Origin: Rotaria sp. Silwood1 | Lineage: Eukaryota > Rotifera > Eurotatoria > Philodinida > Philodinidae | DNA length: 64,000 nucleotides | Assembly (NCBI GenBank): GCA_905250075.1 | Contig: CAJNOP010000353.1 | Coordinates: 145,310-209,309, forward strand | Reading direction: 5' to 3' | Shown: positions 12,241 through 22,422 of the stretch, piece by piece | Layout: the number at the start of each line of letters is the position of its first letter | Numbering within the stretch: the stretch's first letter is position 1 | Program-made: the position numbers and the translations under genes | Notes under the pieces: generated by a model | Seen by the model: the letters and a program-made list of their open reading frames with translations, nothing else | The model's database searches: none | Told to the model about the DNA's origin: nothing

Positions 12241-12595
12241 AATAGCAACCCATAATTTACTACGGTGGGAAAGAACAGACCGCGAATCGCATTCCGTCTT
12301 CGAATTCAGTTGCCGGATCGAAGCTCTTCAACCGACTTGAAAACGGCCGGATCTGTGCTTCGTCACCGGAGCGAAAACGGCAGGATATGGCTCGTATCCT
12401 GCTGTCATGATAAGTTACCAGAACCGTGTCGGAAACGGCAACCGTATTCAGAGATTGCTTCCGGGTTCAGTAATAGGCGGAAACTAGACCAGAAACGGAG
12501 ACAGAAATCGGTGCGAGAATCCTGCTTCCAGAATTTCTCGGGAATCCATCGAATCCGGCTGTTTCCTGCCGTATATCTTTGACCTGGGTAAATGA

Positions 12596-13361
12596 GCAAA
12601 TTATCAAGTTAAAATTTCTTCAAATGGTTTTCTTTGAATTACTTTGTGCTAGATCGAAAACTCAATAAAGCAATAAAAACTTGGACCCAAAGGCCCATGG
12701 AGACAAACTCTTTCAGGTTTATTCATAGCTCATTGAGAGCTACTGAGTCTTGATGATGTTTCCTTGTAAGTAATTCTGAGGTTGTCTTCAAATGGGAATA
12801 GATCAGTGCCAAGCAATCAATGCATTTCTTTGCGCTTGTGTCAGGATTCTGTTTATATTGTTTTGCTCTAATAAGCAATTTATTCTTCATTTGCACAATT
12901 CAGATCTGTAGGTAATGTCTGCATAAAAGACTACATACAAACTGCAATTCAGAAACAATAAGATCCATTGTTGTGATAAAAATCATCTTTACATTATCTC
13001 ACGATGGAACTTCCCGAGATAATCAATCGGTTATGAGCTGAGACTATATTCAAGTGGCAAAATCTAGTAAGTAGGTAAATACTCAAGAGTGATTCGATTT
13101 TCTGGGTCTTTGATACTGACATGTTCGGATTCTAGTTGATTTTCCAGCGGATTTCGGTATTTCAAAGTCGCACAGTATTTACGAATGTTGAGCTAAAATT
13201 ATAACCACAAATAGGTATTTAGTATGTCATCAGTCTATACTAAAATAATGTCCGTCTTTTTCGACAGTTCGTATTTTCAAGCAGATGAATCCAAAAATTC
13301 TGGATTTTTTTTCTGAATTAGTGGTATAAAAAGCTACTTGTGGTTAAAATTTCAGCTCGGC
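12596..13361. other. Non-coding stretch
   Basis: No gene or repeat recognised. Confidence 0.4.
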
Positions 13362-13423
13362 GTGGGTGTGGGTGTGGGTATCAGTGTAAGTCAATGAATT
13401 CGACACCCACACCCACACCCACA
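13362..13423. repeat. Telomere-like foldback, short
   Basis: GTGGGTGTGGGTGTGGGT is followed by a loop of about 27 nt and then ACACCCACACCCACACCCAC. The arms are nearly perfect complements. The hexamer is exactly TGTGGG. Confidence 0.85.
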
Positions 13424-14105
13424 AAATCTGTCTATTTCGCTAATCTTTATCTACTGACCTTGCACAAATATTATCAAGAGTTTTAAATGGGCGAAAAACA
13501 TGTGGTTTCATACAACTTCCATTTCAGTGAAATTAAAACAAAATAGATTTTCGAGTGTTCAGCACACGCATGATACAACCTGTAGATTGTATGACATTTT
13601 ATAGTAGACTATAGACTAGAGAACGAATCTGTATCAAAAATTCATACGAGCTTCCATAAATTACAAAAACGACTTTGTGGCAATCTCCGTGGAGAAATCG
13701 TACGAACTCATCAGAAGTTAATATTTCTTATGAGCATGAACGTTCAAGACTTGATGACACATTGGCAAAAACAAATATTTCGAGATAATTGCGTGCCTTC
13801 TCGAACTATTCACATGAGAGTTATCGATGTTATATTTTGAAATGGCTAGTAGTTTTCAACACTCTTGCTAGCATTTTGGGTGCTTAGTTACACCATAAAT
13901 CCTGATCCTAAGCACCAATCCGATCTCGATTGACTTATGTGCGGCTGAGTTATGAATCAAACACTGTCAAAGGAGCTAATTTGAAGATGAAAGTACCAAA
14001 ATGGCTGAGATGTACTTATCTTACGACAAAGACATTGTTCAATTCACGACTTGATCGCACATTAACGAATTGAGATTATATCTGTTAATCCGTGTACGTA
14101 ACTAA

Positions 14106-14345
14106 AGGGTGTGGGGTGGAAAGTGGAGTGTGAGCGTAATCTCTCTACTCTTCCATCTATACTCCATCCACACATACCACCTTCACTCCATACGCCACAT
14201 CTCACCCCACACCTCACACTTCACACCCCGCCCTACCCCACATCCTCACCCATATTCCACACCCTACACCCACATCTCACATCCACATCCAACAACCACA
14301 TCCCACTCCACATCTTTACTCACACCACACATTCACACTCCATCC
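14106..14345. repeat. Telomere-like repeat, mainly C/A arm
   Basis: A short G-rich arm (GGGTGTGGGGTGG) is followed by about 200 nt of degenerate CCACAC/CTCCAT repeats. It is strongly diverged compared with other arrays here. Frames across it are artefacts. Confidence 0.65.
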
Positions 14346-15130
14346 TTACAGTCCATATCCTAGCTATCATATTGGACTCTCACTGCTAAAAATGTCAAGT
14401 GTATATAGCTTTGGTTTATTGAGTTATAAGGTTTTCTATTTTCGGCTGTTTTCGCCAGGAAAAATAGATAACTGCCTCTAATTTTTGAAGGAAGAGTCGT
14501 CCAAAAAAATCCTTTTAGACTTTTTACCCGCCAAATGTCCTCTATCGATTGACATATGGAAGAACGAAATCAGAGCGTATCACCTGAAAAAGTTTCCTCA
14601 TTAGAAACACATCCGCGAACTTACAAACCCATACACACGCATACACATGTGTGTGACCATATACCCTTGTCCTAATGAGCATCAAAGATCCAGACTCACA
14701 CAGACAAAAGTATCCGCAGAATGAACTATAAAATAATTTAAAAGTCGTATGTCCTCCGTAACAGAGAGAATGATACCTACGTATGTTTAAGATTGTAATT
14801 TGTGAGAACTTACCTCCATTATTATCGTTTACAAAATAATCACTAGGAATATACGTAGTTTTAAATTATTCGTGACATGAGCTCAGTATAAAGTTTCATA
14901 TATTAGTAACAGAAATAAAATAGCTTTTTGGTAATACTTCAGTATAACTGTCAAAGTATTTATATGATCTTTGTCTTGCATTTTTTCCTGCGCAATACCA
15001 AACGAATAATTTTGCCTTTTTTATATGACATACGATTAATTACCATTTTCTCCAACTTTCCTCGTCTTTTTGTATGATGAATTACTTCCTTTTTTCGTAG
15101 AATACAGCAAACCAAATATTCTTCTTATTG

Positions 15131-15310
15131 AGGGTGTGGGTGTGGATGTGAGGTGTGGACGTGGGTACGGGTGGGTGTAGGTGTAGTCGTGGGTGTAGGT
15201 GTAGTCGTGGGTGTAGGNNNNNNNNNNGTCGTGGGTGTAGGTGTAGTCGTGGGTGTAGGTGTAGTCGTGGGTGTTGATGAAGACCAGGAAAACACCCACA
15301 CTCACACCCT
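15131..15310. repeat. Telomere-like foldback with 18-bp higher-order unit and a 10-N gap
   Basis: The edges are AGGGTGTGGG and CACACCCT. The left arm contains an 18-bp tandem unit GTGTAGTCGTGGGTGTAG, and ten N (15218-15227) mark unresolved copy number. The right arm is short (ACACCCACACTCACACCCT). Confidence 0.75.
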
Positions 15311-17030
15311 CATAGATAGTAATGGAGCATACATTTTTGAAAGCTAGTTTTATTCTTGAAGTCAAAAAATGAAAAGAAATTTTTCGAAAAAAACGCAAAA
15401 AATTTCTTACCAACCTAATAGTAAACATGGCCCATGGGTATCCCTTCGCCGAAATGCTCTTTCTGCCTTCGAGCTGAATAAATAGTATAAGAAGGAAGAA
15501 GAACTACAAGTGGTTTCGTAATACACCTGGTAACGTGCAAGCCTATGCGCTTTCTTTGTTCAAGCTCCGATGGAATTACTCGTAATTTCATCAAAGTGGA
15601 TAAATCAGATTTCACAGAAATTTTCGAGAGAGTGGCGAATCTTTGTCGATGTACAAGAGTATCTGGTAGCAAAAAGCCAAAGCTATCTTTCTATTCAAAA
15701 GAAGAAAAAGCTAGTTTCGACTGTGGTGTTGTTGCCAATCGAGCACCACTTCACTGTACATGCTTATGCAAATATACTCCACATGTGGTCACCGATTTAC
15801 AAAGAATAATATATTTATGCGCGCTTCATGCTATGCCTGTCAATAGAAGCATAGAAATAGGTGCGCGATTGCGATACCATTACCTTTGCATACTGCTTAA
15901 AAACAATTTCTATGTAACACTGTAGTCCTAAAAAATGATCCAAAGCGAAGAAAACATTTTAAAGAGAGGATTTACATAGAAGCCATCCAAAATTGCATGT
16001 CGACGGTACGGATGAAAATCCAAAAAGAAAAAACAATCTCTATGAAAAGCCACTTAGAGAAGCACAATATTAGAATTTTTAAACGCTGCCTTTGAAAGTT
16101 AGCCTAAATTGACTTTTGTGTCCCTAGTCAAATAGTGTAAAACGGAGGCATTTTGTATGTGGCCTAGAACTCTCTGTAAGCTTCAGAGAAGCTGACACTA
16201 TTTAATACAGTTGGCTAGAGAAATGTTCACTTTACAACCTCCACTATCTGTCATCATCCCATCAACTTTGGTGTTGTGACCAGGATCGAAATACTGAACA
16301 AAATAGTATTTAGGGTTAAAGAGATCTTTAAAAACGTCGCTCTTAAACATCTAAGCACGCCATCAGATACAGTTCGCAAAGGTGTATCTTCGGATATGTA
16401 AACTAGAATTTTAAGACAGGGTCAATGAAATCACCACCCAAGCCGGATGCCGAAAAGTTTTATATTTCAAGATAAACTAACAGGTTCGAAAGAGCACAGA
16501 AAGTTAGCCATATACCCAAATTTTTAGCCCTATTGAATGAAGTCTTTTAGCGATTTGGTGATCCAAATTTTTGTTAGGCAGGATCAAGGGGGAAAAAGCT
16601 GGTTTTATGATTCTGTGATTCTATTGATTCTATTGATTCTGATTGGTTTTAAATGACTCTATTTCATTCCATGTGATTCTATTGATTTCTAGTACTGCTA
16701 GACATTTGAAAATATTTAACTAAATAAAGAGATTTTCGAGTCAATAAGAAATGAAATATTATCCGTGACGTTTATAGAATGGTTAAACAATTAGAACCAA
16801 GCAGTATAGATATTTTTTTTCAATTTTTTTTATTAAAAAAACAATTTAACTATATATTTTTCCATAACACGATTTAAACGATCCGATGACAATTTATGTT
16901 TTTCTTCGGTCAAATACTAAATAGCAGTGTTTTTATGAAGATATTTTATTTTTCCATCAATATTAACTAAGACGTACGAATCTTCTAAGTCAGGATTGAT
17001 AGTGTCAGGTACATCTTTCATAGATTGTAA
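15311..17030. other. Non-coding stretch
   Basis: No gene is supported. A frame at 15545-15925 has no domain, no homologous look and no splice context. A short GATTCTATT-type repeat lies near 16612-16690 and a poly-T/poly-A dyad near 16806-16850. Confidence 0.4.
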
Positions 17031-17092
17031 GGATGTGGGTGGGGTGTGAATGTGGATGTTCCCATACTCTCTAGTTTTATCCCACCCACATC
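17031..17092. repeat. Telomere-like foldback, short
   Basis: GGATGTGGGTGGGGTGTG and, after about 30 nt, CCCACCCACATC. It lies about 90 nt downstream (minus strand) of a tRNA-like sequence. Confidence 0.7.
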
Positions 17093-17180
17093 TACTTGCA
17101 TAGCCTCTCGAAGTTCGGCACATGCGTCTTTGGGAAAAATTGCACAAAGATATACTTACAAAGTAAGCAAAAAACATAAG

Positions 17181-17252
17181 CACTTCACATAGGATTCGAA
17201 CCCATGCTGTGTTTGTGGTCCTGTCGTTAATCACTCGGCTAAATGCGAAGTG
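17181..17252 (-). ncRNA. tRNA-like sequence (SINE head or tRNA pseudogene)
   Basis: On the minus strand it has a perfect B box GGTTCGAATCC, a good A box (TTAGCCGAGTGATTAA), and ends that pair as an acceptor stem (CACTTCGC with GTGAAGTG). The T arm pairs with one G-T. The anticodon arm does not pair, so it is not a working tRNA. It is more likely a tRNA-derived element head. A related copy is at 20046-20110. Confidence 0.6.
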
Positions 17253-17334
17253 TTCTCACTTGAACTACATTTAGACGACCCCACATCCAATAGAATGGCC
17301 CACAAGGAGCAATAAAAGGTAGAGAAATGTTGAT

Positions 17335-17455
17335 AAACGGTGGTTAGTACGATGCGTATTTACTAGGCCACCTAAAACGGTTCAATAATGCGAACAACAA
17401 TGATCGTTATCAGTGGTCGTTTCTGTATTGCCGTAAACGTCGGTGTTAGTGATGG
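17335..17455. repeat. AAACG-rich hairpin element fragment
   Basis: Motifs GATAAACGGTGGT, CTAAAACGG, GATCGTTATC and GCCGTAAACG recur in mixed orientation. The vocabulary resembles the hairpin elements at 19257-19460, 58500-58630 and 61550-61690. Boundaries are loose. Confidence 0.35.
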
Positions 17456-18189
17456 TCGATTTTCCCGTCCACTCACCGTTATTCAAAAAGCATTGTCAGA
17501 CATATTTTGGAGGCTCAATTAGCATGCGGAGATGTTTGCTTTGTGTATTCCCCTTAAGATGAGCGCAAAAATTCGATGTTTCACGGAGAAAGCGAAAGAC
17601 TGTTTGAGTTTTTTTTCGCTTTCGCGCTTATCCCAACAAGATAATTTTTTTATGAATCTGAGGTCTGTAGAAACCTTTTCGACCCTGTTCGGGTTTAAAT
17701 GAACAGCTCTCAATGAGGTCTACACTGCAATGCTATGTGAATCGAGTAATAAGGTTTTCTGTGAAATAGCGCATGGCAATGAGAATTGCTGCTATTAACG
17801 ACCATAGAGAAGGATATGTACGTTTTCATTGCTCTTCGTCGAACATTTTTAGCAAGTCAGCAAATCTTTCTCGTTCTGCTCTTATAGTTTGGTGCTGTGA
17901 GTTTTGTCCTTTTTTCCTTTGTTGACTATATGAAATGGTCTTATTTGGTCACTTTCACTATAGCATTTTCCCAATCTACGAGTTTCCTACCTTTTTTCTC
18001 TTCTATCATACAGATTCATTTTCTCTCCCATATGATTCATGCAGTGCACTTCGATGTTTCTTCTTCCCAATCATTCATCTAGACATTGTACCCTTGACAT
18101 ATCCCAACGCTACTAGTTTGGTTTTGAAATGAGGAAAAAATTGTGCCTTTTTTAAGCAGTGCCTTCTGTCTTTTATTCGATGTACTTTG

Positions 18190-19200
18190 AATGTGAAAAT
18201 AGCATAACGTACGATGCCCAAGTAATGGGACAAATATCGAGCCCTATTTCTCTTCGATAGAAGGATGCTAGAAGAAATATTTTTATACCAGAAAATAGAG
18301 CCTTTTCTACTCTTTTGAATCGTATATAACTTATTTTTATAATACGTTCGTAAATGAAACGACGCAACAGAAAAGTGAAGCACCCTTAAAAAGAATTCGC
18401 ACTTTTTATGAGATTCAGAAAAATGCCGCAAAATGTTGATCCCTATATCTCTTCGATACACCGATCCTGCAAAGAATGTTTTTTTATTAGTTGATAGGAA
18501 ATTTTCTTCTCTATCGAACAGTATATGATATATATTTGCTAGACATTCTTAAAAGAAATGAGACAAGAAAAAAAAGAGAAACACTCGTGTAATAAATTTG
18601 CAACTTTTAGATGAACTTGTCAAAAACATCTTGTTAGACAACAATTAATTCGATTTCTATGCACTCACCAAAAAGATCCTGTAAAACGATAGTTAATTCG
18701 ACTTTTATGAATTCGTTAAAAAATTTTGTAAAACGACAATTAATAATAATTACCTGTCGTCTACAAGATGTTTATGATTAATTCGTATACAAATTACAAA
18801 TTTATTACGCGAGTCTTTCTGTTTTTTCTTGTCGCATTGCATTCATGAATGCCTGACAAATACAAATCATATACTGTTTGATTACGGAGAAAATTTCCTA
18901 TCAACTGATAAAAAAATATTCTTTTCTGAACCTATTTATCAAACGGATACTAGGATCGACATTTTATGCGAGGCTTTTTTTTATAAAAAATGCGAATTCT
19001 TTTTAGATGTGCTTCTCTTTTCTATTGCGCTGTTTGATTGATGACGTGTCATAAAAATAAGTTATATACGATTCGAAAGAAGAGAAAAAGCTCTATTTTC
19101 TCGTATCAAAACATTTCTTCTAGCACCCTTCTGTCAAGGAGAACTAGACCTCGACATTTGTCCCATCTCTTTTGCATCGTACGTTAGTTGAAAATATAAT
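18190..19200. repeat. 1-kb palindrome (foldback element)
   Basis: The left arm (about 18190-18605) and the right arm (about 18790-19200) are inverted copies: for example GCATAACGTACGATGC on the left against GCATCGTACGTTAG on the right, with GAAGCACCCTTAAAAAG and TTATATACGATTCGAAAG motifs in matching order. The arms differ at perhaps a fifth of positions. The spacer holds short repeats of AAAACGA(C/T)A(A/G)TTAATTC. The only open frames are short and mirror each other. A partial relative of the right arm lies at about 32175-32370. Confidence 0.7.
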
Positions 19201-19256
19201 ACGATAGTGAGTGTTGAGTAGAGTCAAGGTGAAGGTCAGGGGTGCAGGAACACTGA

Positions 19257-19460
19257 AAAATGGCTTCAATGAGACGCTAAACGGTGAAAAAACGACATAA
19301 ATATTGTTCACCGTTTTTTCATCTAAGCGGCGTTAAACGGCAAAGTTTATATTACGGCTAAAACACGGTCCATAACTTTATCACGAACAGCTATCGTTTT
19401 CCATCGTTTAAGGCAGTAGTCATGGCAGCTTTTTTACCGTTTATTGCAGTATATGACGTC
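19257..19460. repeat. AAACGG hairpin element
   Basis: AAACGGTGAAAAAACG pairs with CACCGTTTTTTCATC after a short loop, followed by further GTTAAACGG and CCGTTTATTGC motifs. It is a non-coding foldback. Confidence 0.5.
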
Positions 19461-20045
19461 GTTTCTGACCTGCGGAATCAATGAGCTCTGATACTCTTAC
19501 ACATGATTAAGCCGACCGAGTTGTTCTATGTATGCACAACCCGTCGTCTAAACGCGTGCTTATGCACGATTAACTTTTTTTGCATAAATAAAGTTGTGTA
19601 TGCATGAAACATGTATAACATAACTATATGCGTACCTGTGTACGATTACCATCTCAATCTGTACCGTACATAATCTATACATGGATAAGATGGCAAATTG
19701 TGATCTGATGGACTACATTTTCTAAAGCAAGTGTTCCTATTGAGTTAACGATTTCAAACAGCACAACGGCAAAAGATCGGACGGATCGTACACGAATGGC
19801 TTGAATTTGCATTAGTTGGTGAATGACTATATAGTGACAGGATTCATTTTCAAATTCGATGAATAAATGGCTACTTCTTTCATATGAATCTGTGTGGCTA
19901 TATCTCGTTGAATGCGAAATTAAACCTGCTGTGCAAGCACATATACACTTCTAATCTTACATGTTAAAAAAAAGCATTTACGCGTATACATGCATAATTT
20001 TAATCATAACTAGGAGTGTCATGTAAACATCGGGTAGCGTTGGAA
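19461..20045. other. Non-coding stretch
   Basis: It contains alternating TGCATAC/GTATGCA-type motifs near 19510-19680, a locally palindromic AT-rich region. No gene recognised. Confidence 0.35.
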
Positions 20046-20110
20046 CACTTCGCATTTCACCGAGTGATTATTGGCAGCACGACAAACACAGCACGCGTTC
20101 GAAATGTGAG
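20046..20110 (+). ncRNA. tRNA-like sequence directly abutting a telomere-like array
   Basis: It starts CACTTCGCATTTCACCGAGTG and ends GCGTTCGAAATGTGAG, matching the copy at 17181-17252 in order and spacing (GACAAACACAGCA also shared). The B box is decayed. The GATGTGGGTGCG array starts at its 3' end. Confidence 0.5.
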
Positions 20111-21014
20111 GATGTGGGTGCGTGTGTGGGGTTTGGGTTGGTTAGCTGTGGATATTAGTCTTTTTTTCATGTGCACCCGCACCCGCACTAGAGATCTGTG
20201 GAGTCACGTTTTTTAACTCCAACTCAGACTCCGAAAATTTTTTAAGATTCCAACTCCGACTCCGCTTTGAAAGTTTGTTACAACTCCGATTCTGACTCCG
20301 ACTCCGGAAAAATTCTGAAATTGTTTTTCTATTTAAATCAAGATTCCACTTTGCTAATAACGATGATGAAAAAGATATTGGCGTTCTGAATTTTTGGCAT
20401 AAATCACAGGGTTTATTTCCAACGTTATCTTCAATTGCGAGAAGAATCGTTGCAATACGGGCTTCAAACATCACGATTGAATGCCATTTTTTCATCGTCG
20501 AAAAACAGTGTCGGCGAGCGTAGAATAAATTTTCGCGGTGAAAAGCTTCATCAGCTCATGTTTTTTTAAAAAAACTTAGTTTTATCTAAAGAATTTTATC
20601 AGACCAAGATGACACCAACAAAAAGATCAAAATTTGACCCAGTTTCAATTATGTCAGAACATTCACTGAAACAGTACTTAAAAAAGCACGTGAAGAAGAT
20701 GAAAATATATCTAATAACGAAAGTGGAGATATTGACTGGTGCTAATCTTTTTTTCTTCGCAGTAATCACTTGTAAAAGTTAATTCAGTGTGGATGTTTTT
20801 CAGCTTTCTTTCCATTTTTCTATTTGATGTTACTTAGTTATTGAACTAAAAGTTCTTGCTAACCAGAAGTTACAATTGTGAAAGATAACTGTTGCACACG
20901 AGAAGAATGCAATAGGCTTTTCGGAGTGTCTATATTTTACCTCGACTCCGGCTCCGACTCCGACGGAATCGGAATCGGGTTTCGGAGTTAGATGTAGATC
21001 TCTAACCCACACAC
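20109..21014. repeat. Telomere-like foldback split by a hAT remnant
   Basis: The G-rich arm (20109-20150) is followed by a T-rich loop and a C-rich arm GCACCCGCACCCGCAC that stops at 20188. The array resumes at 21005 (ACCCACACACGG). Without the 816-bp insertion and one duplicated octamer it would be one hairpin of about 80-90 bp. Confidence 0.7.
20189..21004 (+). mobile_element. hAT transposon remnant (816 bp) with transposase C-terminal fragment
   Basis: The ends are inverted TAGAGATCT, and the flanking octamers are ACCCGCAC and ACCCACAC, an 8-bp duplication with one mismatch. GACTCCGACTCCG-type subterminal repeats lie inside both ends. The plus strand at about 20341-20512 encodes a fragment reading VLNFWHKSQGLFPTLSSIAR and, after it, RRIVAIRASN. 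This is the FW..FP.LS.IAR..L.I.AS pattern of the hAT dimerisation region. Frame-shifted continuation ERRINFRGEKLHQLMFF matches the RR..L....L..L.F tail of that domain. Stops and shifts show it is dead. Confidence 0.8.
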
Positions 21015-21024
21015 GGACATCCCA

Positions 21025-21422
21025 TAGGGTGTGGGTGAGTGTGGGAGTGGGGCGAGGATGTGGGTGAGTGTGGGAGTGGGGGTGGGAGTGTGGGTGGGTG
21101 TGGGAGTGGGGGCGAAAATGTGGGTGGGTGTAGGAGTGGGGGCGGGGGTGTGGGTGTGGATGGGTGTGAGGTGTGGATGTGGGTGGGTGGGAGCGTGGGT
21201 GGGTGTGAGTGTGGATGCGTGTGAGTGTGGATGGGTGTGAGTGTGGGTGGGTGTGAGTGTGGGTGGGTGTGAGTGTGGGTGTGGGTGGGTATGGGTGTGG
21301 GTATCGGCTGTGGGCGTGGGTATGGGTGTGGGTGTCGTTGTGAGTGTGGTCGGATATCACAATTACACCCACGCCACTGACCCACACCTACATCCCACAT
21401 CCACACCCAGCCACCCACACCC
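21025..21422. repeat. Long telomere-like foldback
   Basis: It opens TAGGGTGTGGG and closes CCACCCACACCCTA. The G-rich arm is about 320 nt of TGTGGG with GTGTGA and GTGGGG variants, the loop reads TCGGATATCACAATT, and the C-rich arm is about 60 nt. Long frames on both strands here (for example to 21387 or 21418) are repeat artefacts. Confidence 0.8.
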
Positions 21423-21535
21423 TAATTAATGCTAATTAAGGTGAGTACTCATCGTAATTAGCGCTAATTAGTTGAGTACTTACATTAATTAGTGCTAATT
21501 AGATGACTACTAATTAAGTGAGTACTAATTAATCC
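21423..21535 (+). repeat. AATTAG tandem repeat, about 28-30 bp unit
   Basis: Four units carry the pattern TTAATTAGTGCTAATTAG followed by kTGAGTACT. Each unit is itself a near palindrome (CTAATTAG, TTAATTAA). Confidence 0.65.
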
Positions 21536-21718
21536 ATTATCACTTATTTAACAAACACATAGTGCCTTAGCATCAGAATTCATAAAACAGACTGGATATG
21601 ATTATTAAAATGTTGATGCCTAAGTGAGGATCAAATTTGGAGTTTACGCACTTTGGAGCTCACTTTATTTGCCCCAATAATCTAGTTCTTCACTACACAT
21701 GAAAAATGATTAACACCT

Positions 21719-22422
21719 ATGAAACGCGATATGCACCAGATACTCGACGATATTTTGCACAAATATCTATCAGATGATTTCAAACTGATTGTCGGCAATC
21801 AAAACAGTCGAGATAACAAGAGAGAACTCATACGAAAGCGTCCACCACCGTGGTTGCTAACAAACAAGAAGAAGAAGAAGAAGAAAGAAGAAGAATACTC
21901 CACCTTTCGGCTACCTTTCAGTATAGGGTAATGTCCGAGGACATTTTCATTAGACCGATATTTTTTCCTACAACTATTTCTAGCCGTAGCTCTGGACAGA
22001 AGGCTGGCCTGACTCAGAGTTCTTCCGCTCATTTGAGCTCCCTGTACACATCGACTAACCCCATACTAGCTATAATAGCTGGTGTATGTCACAATGTAGC
22101 CAGTGTGCTACTGTACGGGTAATCCGAGACAAAATAGCCGTTAGTGACTTGTCTAGGGTCATTCGATACCTGGGGATGGCGAGGTTCGAACACAGTACCT
22201 TGGTAGTGTGAGTCCAACAACTTCACCACTCAGCCATGGCGACTTAACAAACAAACAAGCAAAAAGTAAGTATTTCCTCTACTATCCTTCAACTAAAACA
22301 ACGATTATTCCATTTTTCTTTCAACAGAACCAAAAAAATCTAAGAGCCCACCACCATCATCTTCATGGAACTCGTACCATGACATTTCATTTACAATCGT
22401 TTCTTCATCGATCAATCATTAA
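21719..22422 (+). pseudogene. Small basic-protein gene interrupted by a SINE
   Basis: The first part (ATG at 21719, MKRDMHQILDDILHKYLSDD then a basic, proline-containing stretch ending RPPPWLLTNK) runs into a SINE at 21868. After the SINE the sequence resumes as AAACAAACAAGCAAAAA, a 62-bp GT-AG intron (22266-22327, GTAAGT...TTTCAACAG) and a second exon reading KKSKSPPPSSSWNSYHDIS to a stop at 22420-22422. Leaving out the SINE and one copy of its target duplication, the reading phase is continuous across the junction and intron, which suggests the host exon was coding before insertion. I do not recognise the protein. It may be the 3' end of a larger gene, since an in-frame stop lies just upstream of the ATG. 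Confidence 0.4.
21868..22244 (-). mobile_element. tRNA-derived SINE, copy 1
   Basis: On the minus strand the head reads GTCGCCATGGCTGAGTGG (A box) and about 45 nt on GTGTTCGAACCTCG (B box), like a Leu/Ser-type tRNA. A body of about 250 nt follows, ending in a (TTC)n tail (21868-21895 on the plus strand as GAA repeats). TAACAAACAA flanks both sides (21858-21867 and 22245-22254), the target duplication of an L1/RTE-type reverse-transcriptase insertion. Copy 2 is at 57621-57968. The CTAGCTATAATAGCTGG dyad at 22064-22081 is part of the body. Confidence 0.75.

Larger units (their letters stand above)
8736..12595. mobile_element. Possible large foldback element with paired minisatellites
   Basis: Two kinds of repeat occur in mirror order. 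GC-rich CCGG/GCAGGAAACGG motifs are at 8740-8890 and, inverted, at 12270-12565. A 34-36 bp minisatellite is at 9655-9900 and, inverted, at 11955-12240. The outer edges share a loose ACyCAGGTCrAwGAT motif in inverted orientation (about 8735 and 12590). The minisatellite unit resembles that of the hAT-like element at 3907-6262. No target duplication was found, so the true ends are uncertain. Confidence 0.4.

Noticed and set aside
15545-15925. Plus-strand frame of 126 codons
   Set aside because: No domain, no splice context, overlapping frames of similar length; composition as expected by chance.
17181-17252. Functional tRNA gene
   Set aside because: Acceptor and T arms pair, but the anticodon stem does not, and a second decayed copy exists; a tRNA-derived repeat fits better.
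20830-21418. Long open frames on both strands rich in His-Pro-Thr or Gly-Val-Trp
   Set aside because: They translate (TGTGGG)n / (CCCACA)n repeats, occur in several frames at once and cross a transposon boundary.
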